DNA from: G963663495 sp963663495
GTDB taxonomy: Bacteria; Bacteroidota; Rhodothermia; Rhodothermales; Bin80
Reading direction: 5' to 3'
Assembly (NCBI GenBank): GCA_963663495.1
Contig: OY760427.1
Coordinates: 5,456,001 to 5,520,000 of the forward strand
Length of the DNA: 64,000 bases
Positions 24,968-32,947 of the stretch are shown here, one piece after another; the stretch's first letter is position 1; each line of letters starts with the position of its first letter. The translations under genes were made by a program, and so were the position numbers. The notes below the pieces were generated by a model. It had not been told where the DNA came from. It saw only the letters and a list, made by a program, of their open reading frames with translations, and did not search any database.

Positions 24968-27163
24968 ATGATTAAGGCAAACACTCCCGCTCAGAATCGC
25001 GGCAACGGTGACCCCCGTCCGCTTCAAGGCCCTGTGGGACGCCTGCCTCCGCAGGCTCCGGAGGCCGAGAAGGCCGTCCTCGGCGCCATGATGCTGGATT
25101 CCGCAGCTGTAGCGCACGCCATTGAGATCCTCGCACCCGAAGCATTCTATGGCTCCCGGCACGAAAAAATTTACCATGCCATCCGGCGACTGTTCGACTT
25201 GGCACACCCTGTGGATATCACCACCCTGACCGAGGACCTGCGACGGAACGGTGACCTTGAGGCCGCCGGCGGCTCTCCCTATCTGGCCAACTTGTCTGGA
25301 AACGTTGCCACCGCCGCGAATGTCCAGTACCACGCCCGCATCGTCGCCGAAAAGGCCGTGCTCCGCGACCTCATCCACACGCTGACACAGCGCATCTCCG
25401 AGGCGTATGACAGCGGGGCAGATGCCTTTGATCTCCTTGATAAGACGGAGAGCGACATCTTTGGCATTTCGGAAACGCAGCTGAGGCATGGTACGAGTTC
25501 GTTTACAAGTCTAGTCACGGCCACGCTCAAACACCTGGAAGACATTCATGGGCAGAAGGGAGACATCACCGGCATTGCCAGCGGGTTCGAACGTTTAGAC
25601 CGGCTAACCGGTGGCTGGCAGAATTCCGACCTCATCGTCATTGCGGCCCGCCCTTCAATGGGAAAATGCCTCGCGCATGACGCCAGAATTCCTCAATGCG
25701 ACGGTTCCGTAACAACTATCGCCGAAATCTATAGGCATCAGAATGCCAGCGTACTTACGGTAGACGCAGATGGACACTTCGTGCCAACGTCGCCGTCTGC
25801 CTATGTGTATGACGGACTGAAACCCGTCTTTCGGGTGACGACAAAGCTTGGACGGCAGGTAGACACGACGCTGACCCACCCTTTCCTGTCACAGGACCGC
25901 GGGTGGGTGTCGCTGTCGCATCTTACACCGGGCGATCGGATCGCCGTTCCGCACCGGCTGCCCGTGTTCGGACGCAATCATGTGCCTGCTGAAAAACTGG
26001 CCGCTATGGCCCAGTCCCTAGTATGCGTTCCCGTGGGAGCATACGATCTTGCCCTCCCTGCAGCACTCCCGTCTGACCTGTATAAGCTCACAGCGTTAGA
26101 CCTTGCGTTCTTCCTTGCATGTGTGTTTGCAGAAGCTGACGACCTGCCGAGGCTGCGCTTCTCTTCCGCTGCCGTTGCCCGCGAGATGCAGCATCTGTTA
26201 TTGCGCTTTGGCGTGCTATCCCGTGTGGACGGACACGGACTTTTAACTCTTATGTTCGACCGAGCTTCCGAGGCGCACGACATCTATTGGGATGAAATTT
26301 GCTCTATTGAGGCCCAAGGGGTATGTCCGGTCTACGATTTAACCATTCCGGACACCCATAATTTTGTGGCAGACGATGTCTGTGTCCACAATACAGCGCT
26401 AGCGCTAGCTTGCGCTAGGAATGCCGCCAGGAGCCGAGATAAGCCGGTCCCGGTCGCCGTCTTTTCTCTGGAGATGAGTTCGCTGCAGCTCGTCCAGCGC
26501 CTCTTGACCTCGGAGGCTCGAGTGAACGCGCAGCATGCCCGGACAGGGCAGCTGCGCGATGATGCATTCACACGTCTCGTAAAGGCGGCAGGAGTGCTTT
26601 ACGAAACTCCTATCTTCATTGACGACACACCCAGTTTGGGCATTCTTGAGCTGCGCGCCAAGTGCAGACGATTGAAGGCCGAACATGACATTGGCCTTGT
26701 TCTGGTCGACTATTTGCAGCTCATGCAGAGCCCCGTCACCAACAGGCGGCAGTCCAACAGGGAGCAGGAGATTGCGCATATTTCGCGATCCCTCAAGGCG
26801 CTCGCGAAAGAGTTGAACGTGCCGGTAATCGCGTTGAGTCAGCTAAACCGGTCTGTAGAAGTCAGGGGAGGTGACAAGCGCCCAATGCTCTCTGACTTGC
26901 GTGAAAGCGGTTCCATCGAACAAGATGCCGATGTTGTCGCCTTCATTTATCGCGCGGAACGATACGGCATCACCCAGGACGAAGACGGCAACTCTACCGT
27001 TGGCATAGCCGAAGTGATTATTGGCAAACATCGCAACGGCCCTACGGGGATGGCTTCCCTGGCCTTCATCAATGAGTATGCACGATTTGACAACCTAGAC
27101 AGCCATCAACACGAAGAACCCATGATGAAGGAGGCTGCCGAAGAAGAGATGAACCCGTTCTGA
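24968..27163 (+). CDS. dnaB: Replicative DNA helicase DnaB with intein
   Basis: DnaB unwinds DNA at the fork. The 731-codon frame contains a 242-residue intein (residues 234-475), and the spliced helicase would have 489 residues, normal for the family. N-terminal domain: QAPEAEKAVLGAMMLD. RecA-like domain: Walker A ARPSMGK interrupted by the intein then TALAL, VFSLEMSS, LVLVDYLQLM (Walker B) and LSQLNRSVE with DLRESGSIEQDADV. Starts at ATG 24968, one base after the UDG stop. Splicing is required for activity because the P-loop itself is split. Confidence 0.97.
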   Translation: MIKANTPAQNRGNGDPRPLQGPVGRLPPQAPEAEKAVLGAMMLDSAAVAHAIEILAPEAFYGSRHEKIYHAIRRLFDLAHPVDITTLTEDLRRNGDLEAAGGSPYLANLSGNVATAANVQYHARIVAEKAVLRDLIHTLTQRISEAYDSGADAFDLLDKTESDIFGISETQLRHGTSSFTSLVTATLKHLEDIHGQKGDITGIASGFERLDRLTGGWQNSDLIVIAARPSMGKCLAHDARIPQCDGSVTTIAEIYRHQNASVLTVDADGHFVPTSPSAYVYDGLKPVFRVTTKLGRQVDTTLTHPFLSQDRGWVSLSHLTPGDRIAVPHRLPVFGRNHVPAEKLAAMAQSLVCVPVGAYDLALPAALPSDLYKLTALDLAFFLACVFAEADDLPRLRFSSAAVAREMQHLLLRFGVLSRVDGHGLLTLMFDRASEAHDIYWDEICSIEAQGVCPVYDLTIPDTHNFVADDVCVHNTALALACARNAARSRDKPVPVAVFSLEMSSLQLVQRLLTSEARVNAQHARTGQLRDDAFTRLVKAAGVLYETPIFIDDTPSLGILELRAKCRRLKAEHDIGLVLVDYLQLMQSPVTNRRQSNREQEIAHISRSLKALAKELNVPVIALSQLNRSVEVRGGDKRPMLSDLRESGSIEQDADVVAFIYRAERYGITQDEDGNSTVGIAEVIIGKHRNGPTGMASLAFINEYARFDNLDSHQHEEPMMKEAAEEEMNPF
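25667..26392 (+). other. DnaB mini-intein at the P-loop site
   Basis: The intein begins with Cys (CLAHDARIPQCDGS, block A). Block B is DTTLTHPFLSQDRGW with the conserved TxxH. Block F is VCPVYDLTIPDTHNFVADDV and block G CVHN, followed by +1 Thr of the C-extein. All splicing residues (Cys1, block B His, penultimate His, terminal Asn, +1 Thr) are present. The 242-residue size and a middle part reading ALDLAFFLACVFAEADD... LLLRFGVLSRVDGHG suggest a LAGLIDADG homing domain eroded to a remnant. It occupies the same GK/T insertion point as the well-known Rhodothermus DnaB intein. Confidence 0.93.
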
Positions 27164-27180
27164 CAACGGTGGGAGGAGGG

Positions 27181-27251
27181 AGGTGACGGGCGGATTCGAA
27201 CCGCCGTACAAGGCTTTGCAGGCCTCTGCCTAACCACTCGGCCACGTCACC
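27181..27251 (-). tRNA. tRNA-Cys (GCA anticodon)
   Basis: 71 nt on the minus strand: acceptor ggtgacg/cgtcacc, anticodon stem around cctgcaaagcc giving anticodon GCA, T-arm cggttcgaatccg. Discriminator U as expected for tRNA-Cys. It converges on dnaB, 18 nt past that gene's stop. Confidence 0.95.
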
Positions 27252-27261
27252 GTAATGTCTG

Positions 27262-27537
27262 CACGCCCGGCAGGACTCGAACCTGCAACCTGCGGATTCA
27301 GGTTTGTACTGGTTTCCCAGCTCCCTGGACTATCCCTTCACCATGTTCACAGGTGCAAACGAAGGTGGTGGCCGTCTAGTCTCTACACCTTTCCCCCGGC
27401 CGGGGGACTTGGCTCGGGGTTGCCATAGATCTCCCCGTAGGTTTCCTCGAATTTGACCACTTACACACCGGCCATTTCTAGCCGGTGGCCCACTTGCTGC
27501 AGAAGTCCGCTGCTCTATCCGGTTGAGCTACGGGCGC
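27262..27537 (-). tRNA. tRNA-Arg (TCT anticodon), interrupted by a group I intron
   Basis: Two exons of 37 nt each: 5' exon 27501-27537 (gcgcccgtagctcaaccgga...ending cttct) and 3' exon 27262-27298 (aatccgcaggttgcaggttc...). Joined they give a cloverleaf with acceptor gcgcccg/cgggcgt, anticodon stem gcgga/tccgc and loop cttctaa, anticodon TCT, discriminator G. The 202-nt insert lies between anticodon position 36 and position 37. Without splicing this tRNA cannot function, so decoding of AGA depends on the intron. Confidence 0.93.
27299..27500 (-). mobile_element. Group I intron in the tRNA-Arg anticodon loop
   Basis: 202 nt. The 5' exon ends in U and the intron ends in G, as group I rules require. 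The core is recognisable: the R/P7 element reads gagactagacgg (27372-27383, minus strand) and the S element gatagtcc (27327-27334), close to the consensus of tRNA introns in Azoarcus and cyanobacteria. A GC-rich hairpin cccccggccggggg (about 27393-27407) fills a peripheral loop. No endonuclease ORF is present. The size and lack of ORF match subgroup IC3 tRNA introns. P1 pairing to the exon (acttct with gcaagt) is partial as I draw it. Confidence 0.88.
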
Positions 27538-27557
27538 AATTTTTCAAAGATCAAATG

Positions 27558-27631
27558 TCGGGGCGGCCGGATTTGAACCGACGACCCCTGCGTCCCAAAC
27601 GCAGTGCTCTACCGGACTGAGCCACGCCCCG
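27558..27631 (-). tRNA. tRNA-Pro (TGG anticodon)
   Basis: 74 nt on the minus strand: acceptor cggggcg/cgccccg, anticodon stem ctgcg/cgcag with loop tttggga (anticodon TGG), T-arm cggttcaaatccg, discriminator A. First of the minus-strand tRNA cluster Pro-Arg-Cys, just after the DUF4295 gene. Confidence 0.95.
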
Positions 27632-27637
27632 AAGCCC

Positions 27638-27805
27638 TTACTGTGCCGCCTTAACTACGTTAGAAACCTCCGATGCAGGCACAATTTTCTCACGGAAACG
27701 ATAGTGGCCATTGGGCTTCTTTTGTGCCATCACCACCTTAGCCATTACGACGCGCTCCTGCCTGCGTTGTCGAACCTTATCCCCGAATGACTGCTTCTTC
27801 GCCAT
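27638..27805 (-). CDS. Small basic DUF4295-like protein after L33
   Basis: 55 residues, too short for usual ORF filters: MAKKQSFGDKVRQRRQERVV, then MAKVVMAQKKPNGHYRFREK and IVPASEVSNVV. In Bacteroidota and relatives a small conserved lysine-rich protein (DUF4295) follows rpmG, and its 'AK.V...K..NG.Y.F.E.I' pattern is similar. It ends 6 nt before tRNA-Pro and starts 3 nt after the rpmG stop, so it belongs to the rpmB-rpmG operon. Function unknown; a ribosome link is inferred from context. Confidence 0.7.
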   Translation of the reverse strand: MAKKQSFGDKVRQRRQERVVMAKVVMAQKKPNGHYRFREKIVPASEVSNVVKAAQ

Positions 27806-27808
27806 ATC

Positions 27809-27982
27809 TTACCGAATTTCGCGATGCTCCGTGTACTTACGAAGACGCGCGTTAAACTTCCTTAATACCAGGCGTCCCGGCGTATTGCGCCGGTTCTTCA
27901 CCGTAGCGTACCGGGACGTCCCTGGTGCCTCGGTGCACTCCAGGATCACCTTGTGCCGAACATCTTTTGACTTCCTTGCCAT
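27809..27982 (-). CDS. rpmG: 50S ribosomal protein L33
   Basis: 57 residues: MARKSKDVRHKVILECTEAP, then RYATVKNRRNTPGRLVLRKF and the tail NARLRKYTEHREIR. It has the L33 pattern '..R..v.LeCte...Y.T.KNrrntp.rLel.Ky.p.lrkht.h.E'. The usual zinc-binding cysteine pairs are absent, so this is the zinc-free type. ATG 27982, TAA 27809-27811. It lies between rpmB and the DUF4295-like gene. Confidence 0.95.
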   Translation of the reverse strand: MARKSKDVRHKVILECTEAPGTSRYATVKNRRNTPGRLVLRKFNARLRKYTEHREIR

Positions 27983-27991
27983 CGCTATCTG

Positions 27992-28228
27992 TCAGATTCG
28001 TACGCCCTGCGCCTTTGCCTCCTTCAGGACAGCAGCCAGACCCTTCTTGTTGATCGTCTTTATCGTCTTGGCAGAAACGCGCAGTTTTATCCAGCGATCC
28101 TCCTCCGCATAATAAAACCGTTTCGTCTGAAGATTAATACCGAAGCGTCGCCGCGTCTTGTTATGCGCATGAGAAACAGAATTGCCGGACATCGGCCCCC
28201 GTTTCGTTAACTGATCTTTACGTGCCAT
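27992..28228 (-). CDS. rpmB: 50S ribosomal protein L28
   Basis: 78 residues from ATG 28228 (MARKDQLTKRGPMSGNSVSH), with AHNKTRRRFGINLQTKRFYY and RVSAKTIKTINKKGL, the L28 signature ('G..VSHa.nktkRrf.pNlq..r'). A longer open frame upstream runs into the permease gene in another frame and is rejected. rpmB-rpmG is the conserved pair. Confidence 0.96.
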   Translation of the reverse strand: MARKDQLTKRGPMSGNSVSHAHNKTRRRFGINLQTKRFYYAEEDRWIKLRVSAKTIKTINKKGLAAVLKEAKAQGVRI

Positions 28229-28296
28229 GGAACCGCACCGGGCGAATGAAGACTCCGGGCGGGTAAAGCCTAGAATTCCATCGTTGTTCCCACCCC

Positions 28297-29535
28297 CTAA
28301 TCTGTACGTCGCACTGCCATGGCCGGTGCTATACGTGCCGCCCGTGCTGCAGGGTACGTAGCGGATAACAGACACAGCAAGAAGGTTATGCCCCCGATGA
28401 ACAACAAATCCGGCATATGGATGGACACCGGGTATGCAGAAATAATAAACGACTCGGCGCCGAGAAGCGGTACCAACTGAAACTCCTGCTGCAGCAGACA
28501 AACCGCTAGGCCGACTACAAACCCCAAGCCGGTGCCGGCCAGACCAATAATAACGCCTTGCAGTAGAAAAATCCGGCGAACATCCTTTCTTGGAGCCCCC
28601 AAGGTGCGCAGCACACCTACGTCCCGCCGCTTTTCAATAACCAGCATCGTCATGGACCCTACAATATTAAATGCCGCCACAACGCTTATGAGAATCAGTA
28701 CGAGAGAGGCGCCCCATTTTTCCAGACGCATCACATCGTACAATGAGCGCTTCTGATCGTACCAAGTCTCTATCCGCAGTCCGGACCCTGCCAAGCTCGT
28801 CTGCAGGGACTCCTTCACAAACGGGGCGAGCTCATAGTTCGTAAGCCGTATTGCTACGCCCGTGTGCTGGTCCGTCATTCTGAATAAGCGCTGCGCTTCA
28901 GCGATATCAACAAAAACATGTGTTTCGTCATATCCTGACTGCAATGCAAAGACTCCGCGTACCTCGAATTGCTGCTTGGGCACCAATGGAAACAGGCTGG
29001 TCAACGCTTGACCGATAGCCGACGCGGAAAGCAGCTCCAGATGCGTCCCTGGATCTGCCGCGATACTGCGCGCCAAGGTCCTGCCAATCACAACCCCCGG
29101 GCCGCCGGCCCGGTTATCAAGGGAAAAGGAACCTGCAACGACACCCATGCGGGCCTCCAGTGGATCAACGCCTCGTACTATGACAACACGGCTTTCCCGC
29201 GTGCGCGCATCATGCATCAGCAGCGCCTTGCCTTCCACATAGGGCTCTATTTCAACAACCTCCGGCAACGCCTCCGCCGCATCCACAATGGGTGTGATGT
29301 CCCCGTCAATGCGCTGTCCGTGCGCACTAGTTACACGCACATGCGGATCAATTGATACCAGAAGGTCCCGTACTACATCGTAAAACCCGTTCATCACAGA
29401 GAGCACTACAATGAGTGCTGCGACGCCTACGGAGATACCCGCAATGGACATAGCACAGATTACTGTAACCAGACTTAGCCGCCTGCGGGCGACCAGATAC
29501 CTTCGTGCGATTAGCCCCCGGTATCCCATACTCAC
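28297..29535 (-). CDS. LolC/LolE-family lipoprotein-releasing ABC permease
   Basis: 412 residues. After a short basic start the first membrane helix is LVTVICAMSIAGISVGVAAL followed by IVVLSVMNGFYDVVRDLL, the LolC/E N-terminal signature. A periplasmic MacB-like domain follows (PHVRVTSAHGQRIDG … QSGYDETHVFVDIAEAQRLF). The FtsX region then has three helices (GASLVLILISVVAAFNIVGS, VIIGLAGTGLGFVVGLAVCL, FIGGITFLLCLLSATYPA). The protein would act with a LolD ATPase to extract lipoproteins from the inner membrane, but no ATPase gene is adjacent. Confidence 0.9.
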   Translation of the reverse strand: MSMGYRGLIARRYLVARRRLSLVTVICAMSIAGISVGVAALIVVLSVMNGFYDVVRDLLVSIDPHVRVTSAHGQRIDGDITPIVDAAEALPEVVEIEPYVEGKALLMHDARTRESRVVIVRGVDPLEARMGVVAGSFSLDNRAGGPGVVIGRTLARSIAADPGTHLELLSASAIGQALTSLFPLVPKQQFEVRGVFALQSGYDETHVFVDIAEAQRLFRMTDQHTGVAIRLTNYELAPFVKESLQTSLAGSGLRIETWYDQKRSLYDVMRLEKWGASLVLILISVVAAFNIVGSMTMLVIEKRRDVGVLRTLGAPRKDVRRIFLLQGVIIGLAGTGLGFVVGLAVCLLQQEFQLVPLLGAESFIISAYPVSIHMPDLLFIGGITFLLCLLSATYPAARAARIAPAMAVRRTD

Positions 29536-29610
29536 CGCTTCAGGTTAGCGGATGCGTCCGAATGGCTTGCTGACTCCGATGGCACATACCTCACAAAAAC
29601 GCGGCCATCC

Positions 29611-30708
29611 CTAAACATTAAACCGAAACAGAATAACATCTCCGTCGCAAACCCCGTACTCGCGTCCCTCGGAACGAACAGCACCATCCTGCCTGGCGGC
29701 GGAGTCCGATCCGTACGCTACCAGCTTTTCGACTGCAATAGTCTCCGCCCGGATAAATCCACGCTCAAAATCGGAATGAATCTGACCCGCCGCCTTGTAT
29801 GCAGGCGTTCCGTCCTTCACGGTCCAGCACCGCGTTTCTTTGTTGGTGTACGTAAAGAAGGTTATCAATCTTTGAATTTCGTACGATGCTCGTATGAGGG
29901 TGCTTAGGCTCGGTTCCGCAACGCCTGCCGCCTGCAGAAACTCCAGGCGCTCCTCTCTGGAGAATGCCCACAGCTGCGCCTCCAGGTCAGCGCAGACCAC
30001 TAATCCCAACGCGTCCTGCTCACCTGCAAAGCTGATTACATTCTGGCTTAAAGCATTCCCCACGGGAAGGTCCTGCTCCGAGACATTGGCTACATACAGA
30101 ATGGGTTTTTGTGTTAACAGCCGGAGCGACGAGAGCAGAGCTTGGTCGGCTCGCGACGATGTCTGCAGGCTGCGCGCGCTGTTGCCGCATTCCAGGTGTT
30201 CTGCCAGCTTCTCATGAAAAGAAAGTGCAGCGAGCGCCTTCTTGTCCCCCGTCTTAACTCTGCGTGCCACTTTCTCCATGCTCCGATTGGCCGTTTCCAG
30301 GTCCTTGAGAAGCATTTCAGTGGTTACGATCTCTACATCGCGCTCCGGGCTCAAGCTACCTTCCACATGCGTAGTACTAACATCCTCAAAACATCGCACG
30401 ACATGGACAATCGCGTCCACATCGCGAATCTGCGCAAGAAACGCGTTGCCCAAACCTTCCCCTCGGGAAGCGCCCGCCACCAGCCCTGCAATATCTACAA
30501 ACTCAATCGTTGCCGGAATGGTACGCTCCGAGCCTGTCACACGAGCGAGACGTGTGAGGCGAACATCCGGTACAGGCACTGTTGCGCGCAGGGGCTTAAT
30601 CGTACTAAACGGGTAGTTGGCCACAGTTGCCGATGAACCACTAAGCGCGTTGAACAGCGTTGACTTACCAACGTTGGGTAGTCCCACGAGGCCGCATTGA
30701 GTAGACAT
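29611..30708 (-). CDS. ychF: Redox-regulated ATPase/GTPase YchF
   Basis: YchF is a universally conserved Obg-family NTPase that prefers ATP and associates with ribosomes. P-loop GLPNVGKSTLFNALSG, switch II DIAGLVAGASRGEGLGNAFL, and an altered G4 region (YVANVSEQDL in place of NKxD), as is typical of YchF. The C-terminal TGS domain has TFFTYTNKETRCWTVKDGT and a final RFNV. I start at ATG 30708 (MSTQCGLVGLPN); an in-frame ATG at 30720 would add four residues. Confidence 0.97.
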   Translation of the reverse strand: MSTQCGLVGLPNVGKSTLFNALSGSSATVANYPFSTIKPLRATVPVPDVRLTRLARVTGSERTIPATIEFVDIAGLVAGASRGEGLGNAFLAQIRDVDAIVHVVRCFEDVSTTHVEGSLSPERDVEIVTTEMLLKDLETANRSMEKVARRVKTGDKKALAALSFHEKLAEHLECGNSARSLQTSSRADQALLSSLRLLTQKPILYVANVSEQDLPVGNALSQNVISFAGEQDALGLVVCADLEAQLWAFSREERLEFLQAAGVAEPSLSTLIRASYEIQRLITFFTYTNKETRCWTVKDGTPAYKAAGQIHSDFERGFIRAETIAVEKLVAYGSDSAARQDGAVRSEGREYGVCDGDVILFRFNV

Positions 30709-30737
30709 CTTACAGGCCATTTAGCTGAGATTATATC

Positions 30738-31229
30738 GTGCCGAAAACCCGACTAGCCACCTTGATCGTTTTTCTGACGGGTGCGGTGCCAAGTTACGGC
30801 CAAGAGGTGCTTCAAACCGGCATCGCCGCCTGGCCGGGCATTGGTACGCAAGTAAACTATATACGCGCTCGCGAGACGTACGCGTGGGAAACAGCGATGT
30901 ACTTTGAGGTAGAGCCTTCATTCGGGGATGCGCGCACAACATTCGTGGTTTCCGGAGGAGTAGGAGCAGCGGTCCGCCCGCTGGGTATCCTTCGTTTCAT
31001 AGGCCAAGCGGACTATGGTTACGATTTGGATGTCGGGGTCCGGCTTGGTCCGAGCCTTCTGTTCAGAAACAGAGCGACGCATGCCGACAGGAATCAGCAG
31101 TTTCGTCTGTTTCTCGACCCGTTCGTCCGTCTGCTGCTACCACGTAATCAAAGAACATGGTTCGTTGAAATCGGTCCTTCACGGCCGGTAGTTCGCGCGG
31201 GGTTCTGGCTGCAGCTGACTCGGAATTGA
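30738..31229 (+). CDS. Exported hypothetical protein, probably a small outer-membrane barrel
   Basis: 163 residues. An N-terminal signal peptide (LATLIVFLTGAVPSYGQ, cleavage probably after SYG) is followed by alternating hydrophobic/polar strands (TFVVSGGVGAAVRPLGIL, YGYDLDVGVRLGPSLLF, RPVVRAGFWLQLTRN) that suggest beta-strands and end in an aromatic-rich terminus. No family was recognised. Divergent from ychF with only 29 bp between starts, and convergent with nusB. Confidence 0.7.
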   Translation: MPKTRLATLIVFLTGAVPSYGQEVLQTGIAAWPGIGTQVNYIRARETYAWETAMYFEVEPSFGDARTTFVVSGGVGAAVRPLGILRFIGQADYGYDLDVGVRLGPSLLFRNRATHADRNQQFRLFLDPFVRLLLPRNQRTWFVEIGPSRPVVRAGFWLQLTRN

Positions 31230-31243
31230 AAATGCGCCCGGCC

Positions 31244-31711
31244 TTACGAATTTTCCCACTCCATTCCGATCAGTCCCCTTCCGCTTTTTCTGATTCCATC
31301 CTTCCGACGCAGTTCGTGTAGCGCAGCATCCAGGATCCCATTGATAAACGGGCCACTTTTCTGTGTACTGTATGCCTTTCCGAGTTCAATAGCCTCGTTC
31401 ATAGTCACCTTCGGTGGGATATCTTCAAAGCATAGGAACTCACAAACCGCCATCCTTAGAATCAAGCGGTCCAAGCTCGCTACCCGTCCCAATGTCCAGT
31501 TTCTCAGATGACGGTCAATCAGCTTTGACGACTCCACTTCCGTCGCAAGTGTCTCCGCAAATAGCCGCTCTGCGAACTTGGTTGTTGCAGGGTCATCAGC
31601 CAAGGCGGGTCTAATCAGCGTATCACGCACATGGCTGGCTCCGCCGCCTCCCATTGCGTACGCATATAGAGCCTGAAGAACAGCTTCTCGCGCTTCGTGC
31701 CTGGTTTTCAC
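31244..31711 (-). CDS. nusB: Transcription antitermination/rRNA processing protein NusB
   Basis: 155 residues, all-helical: REAVLQALYAYAMGGG, RHLRNWTLGRVASLDRLILR and MAVCEFLCFEDIPPKVTMNE, followed by AIELGKAYSTQKSGPFINGI. This is the NusB signature. NusB binds boxA RNA with S10 in rRNA antitermination; boxA-like motifs are present in the rrn operon of this window. Normal length. Confidence 0.96.
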   Translation of the reverse strand: MKTRHEAREAVLQALYAYAMGGGGASHVRDTLIRPALADDPATTKFAERLFAETLATEVESSKLIDRHLRNWTLGRVASLDRLILRMAVCEFLCFEDIPPKVTMNEAIELGKAYSTQKSGPFINGILDAALHELRRKDGIRKSGRGLIGMEWENS

Positions 31712-31744
31712 TGAGCATCACCAACCGCCTGCAATCAGGGCAAC

Positions 31745-32587
31745 TTAATGGTTAAGCCAAATCGGGACTTCGGCGGATTCCAATACCCCCGAAGTAGTCG
31801 AACGAGAAACGAGTGCAAGCAGCGGAGAAACAATGGTTGCTCCAGACACCAGCAGGTCTGCACCGCGCAAACGAACTGTGGAAAGTATCTGTTGAACAAT
31901 GTTCTGTGCTTTAAGCCCGATGGTTTCTGCCTGCAATCCGTGTGCTTCAACGTACTCCCGCGCCATTGCCAGCACCCATTTTGAAGCGTCCTCTCTTCCA
32001 TCCTGGTATATATGCAGCACATCCAGCCCTATTTGGTTGCCGAAAGGCATTCCTTGCACAAACCCATGCAGTGTTCTGGTCGCCTCTCTACTGCCATCAA
32101 AAGCTATGACGACACGCCGTACTCGCGAATAGTTGGCGGTTACGAGGAGCGTTGGGCCCATCGCGCATCCGACGATATCGGTGAGCTTGATAGGAGTCTC
32201 CTCAGGATGGCTGTAGAAGAAGTGAGGTTCCTTGCCCACAACAAGACAATCATAGAACGTACTCATATCCCGTAACACTTCCGCAGCATCACCGGCCTGG
32301 ACCGTAGTCGTGGACCGCAGCCCGCGGTCTTTCGCAGCCTTTTGAAACGACTCTGTCAATTCGTAAGCCAGTTCCTGCGTACCGGATAACAACCGGGATT
32401 CGATGCGCTGACCAAGATACATACTGCCGATACCGCCACCTCGTGCGCTGGCCTCAATGCTGGTCGTATCAACCAATGCAAGTCCTGTTACCGATGCATC
32501 ACACGCCATCGCCATATCAAGCGCCAGACGCGTAGCCACCGAGGTGTCACCATCCAGATCAAGTGCTACGAGAATTCTCTTTATCAT
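31745..32587 (-). CDS. Universal stress protein, two UspA domains
   Basis: 280 residues with two Usp folds. The first begins MIKRILVALDLDGDTSVATR and includes the DAAEVLRDMSTFYDCLVVGK segment. The second begins RRVVIAFDGSREATRTLHGF and ends with ADLLVSGATIVSPLLALVSR before STTSGVLESAEVPIW, partially fitting the ATP-binding 'G.xxG(9x)G(S/T)' motif. Role in stress adaptation is inferred from the family; no partner gene. Confidence 0.9.
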   Translation of the reverse strand: MIKRILVALDLDGDTSVATRLALDMAMACDASVTGLALVDTTSIEASARGGGIGSMYLGQRIESRLLSGTQELAYELTESFQKAAKDRGLRSTTTVQAGDAAEVLRDMSTFYDCLVVGKEPHFFYSHPEETPIKLTDIVGCAMGPTLLVTANYSRVRRVVIAFDGSREATRTLHGFVQGMPFGNQIGLDVLHIYQDGREDASKWVLAMAREYVEAHGLQAETIGLKAQNIVQQILSTVRLRGADLLVSGATIVSPLLALVSRSTTSGVLESAEVPIWLNH

Positions 32588-32947
32588 TCGTGCTGCGCGG
32601 ATTGACCGGAAAAAGTAACGGATTCAGGGCCGAGGTTCGACGAGTTGTCCACAATGCTAAACCCATTATTGTGATGTTGGTTTAACAGGATTAAAGAAGA
32701 AGATAGTAATCGTTATTGTTGATACGTGGATAACCGGATTTACGCACAGGGAACAGTGACACGCTATGGTCTGCAAACGGCTGGTATGCAATGTCTTAGG
32801 GTAACTGCTAAGAAAAGTTATGCACCGCTTTGAACACTGTGGACAACACTTGGGTTGCAAGATAGTTATCAACAATAGCAGTTATTAACACCGGGTCTCC
32901 TGACTGGCCAACAGGTTTCCTGAACATATCCAGAGACTTGCACACAA
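32588..32947. other. Candidate replication origin (cluster of DnaA-box-like 9-mers)
   Basis: A 360-bp gene-free stretch between divergent usp and moeA. It holds ttgtccaca at 32645-32653, cgtggataa at 32725-32733, tgtggacaa at 32838-32846 and ttatcaaca at 32866-32874, each one mismatch from TTATCCACA on one strand or the other, plus ttattaaca at 32882-32890. A+T-rich tracts (around 32655-32725) lie between them. In many Bacteroidota oriC is not beside dnaA. The evidence is motif density only; strand-skew was not computed. Confidence 0.45.
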
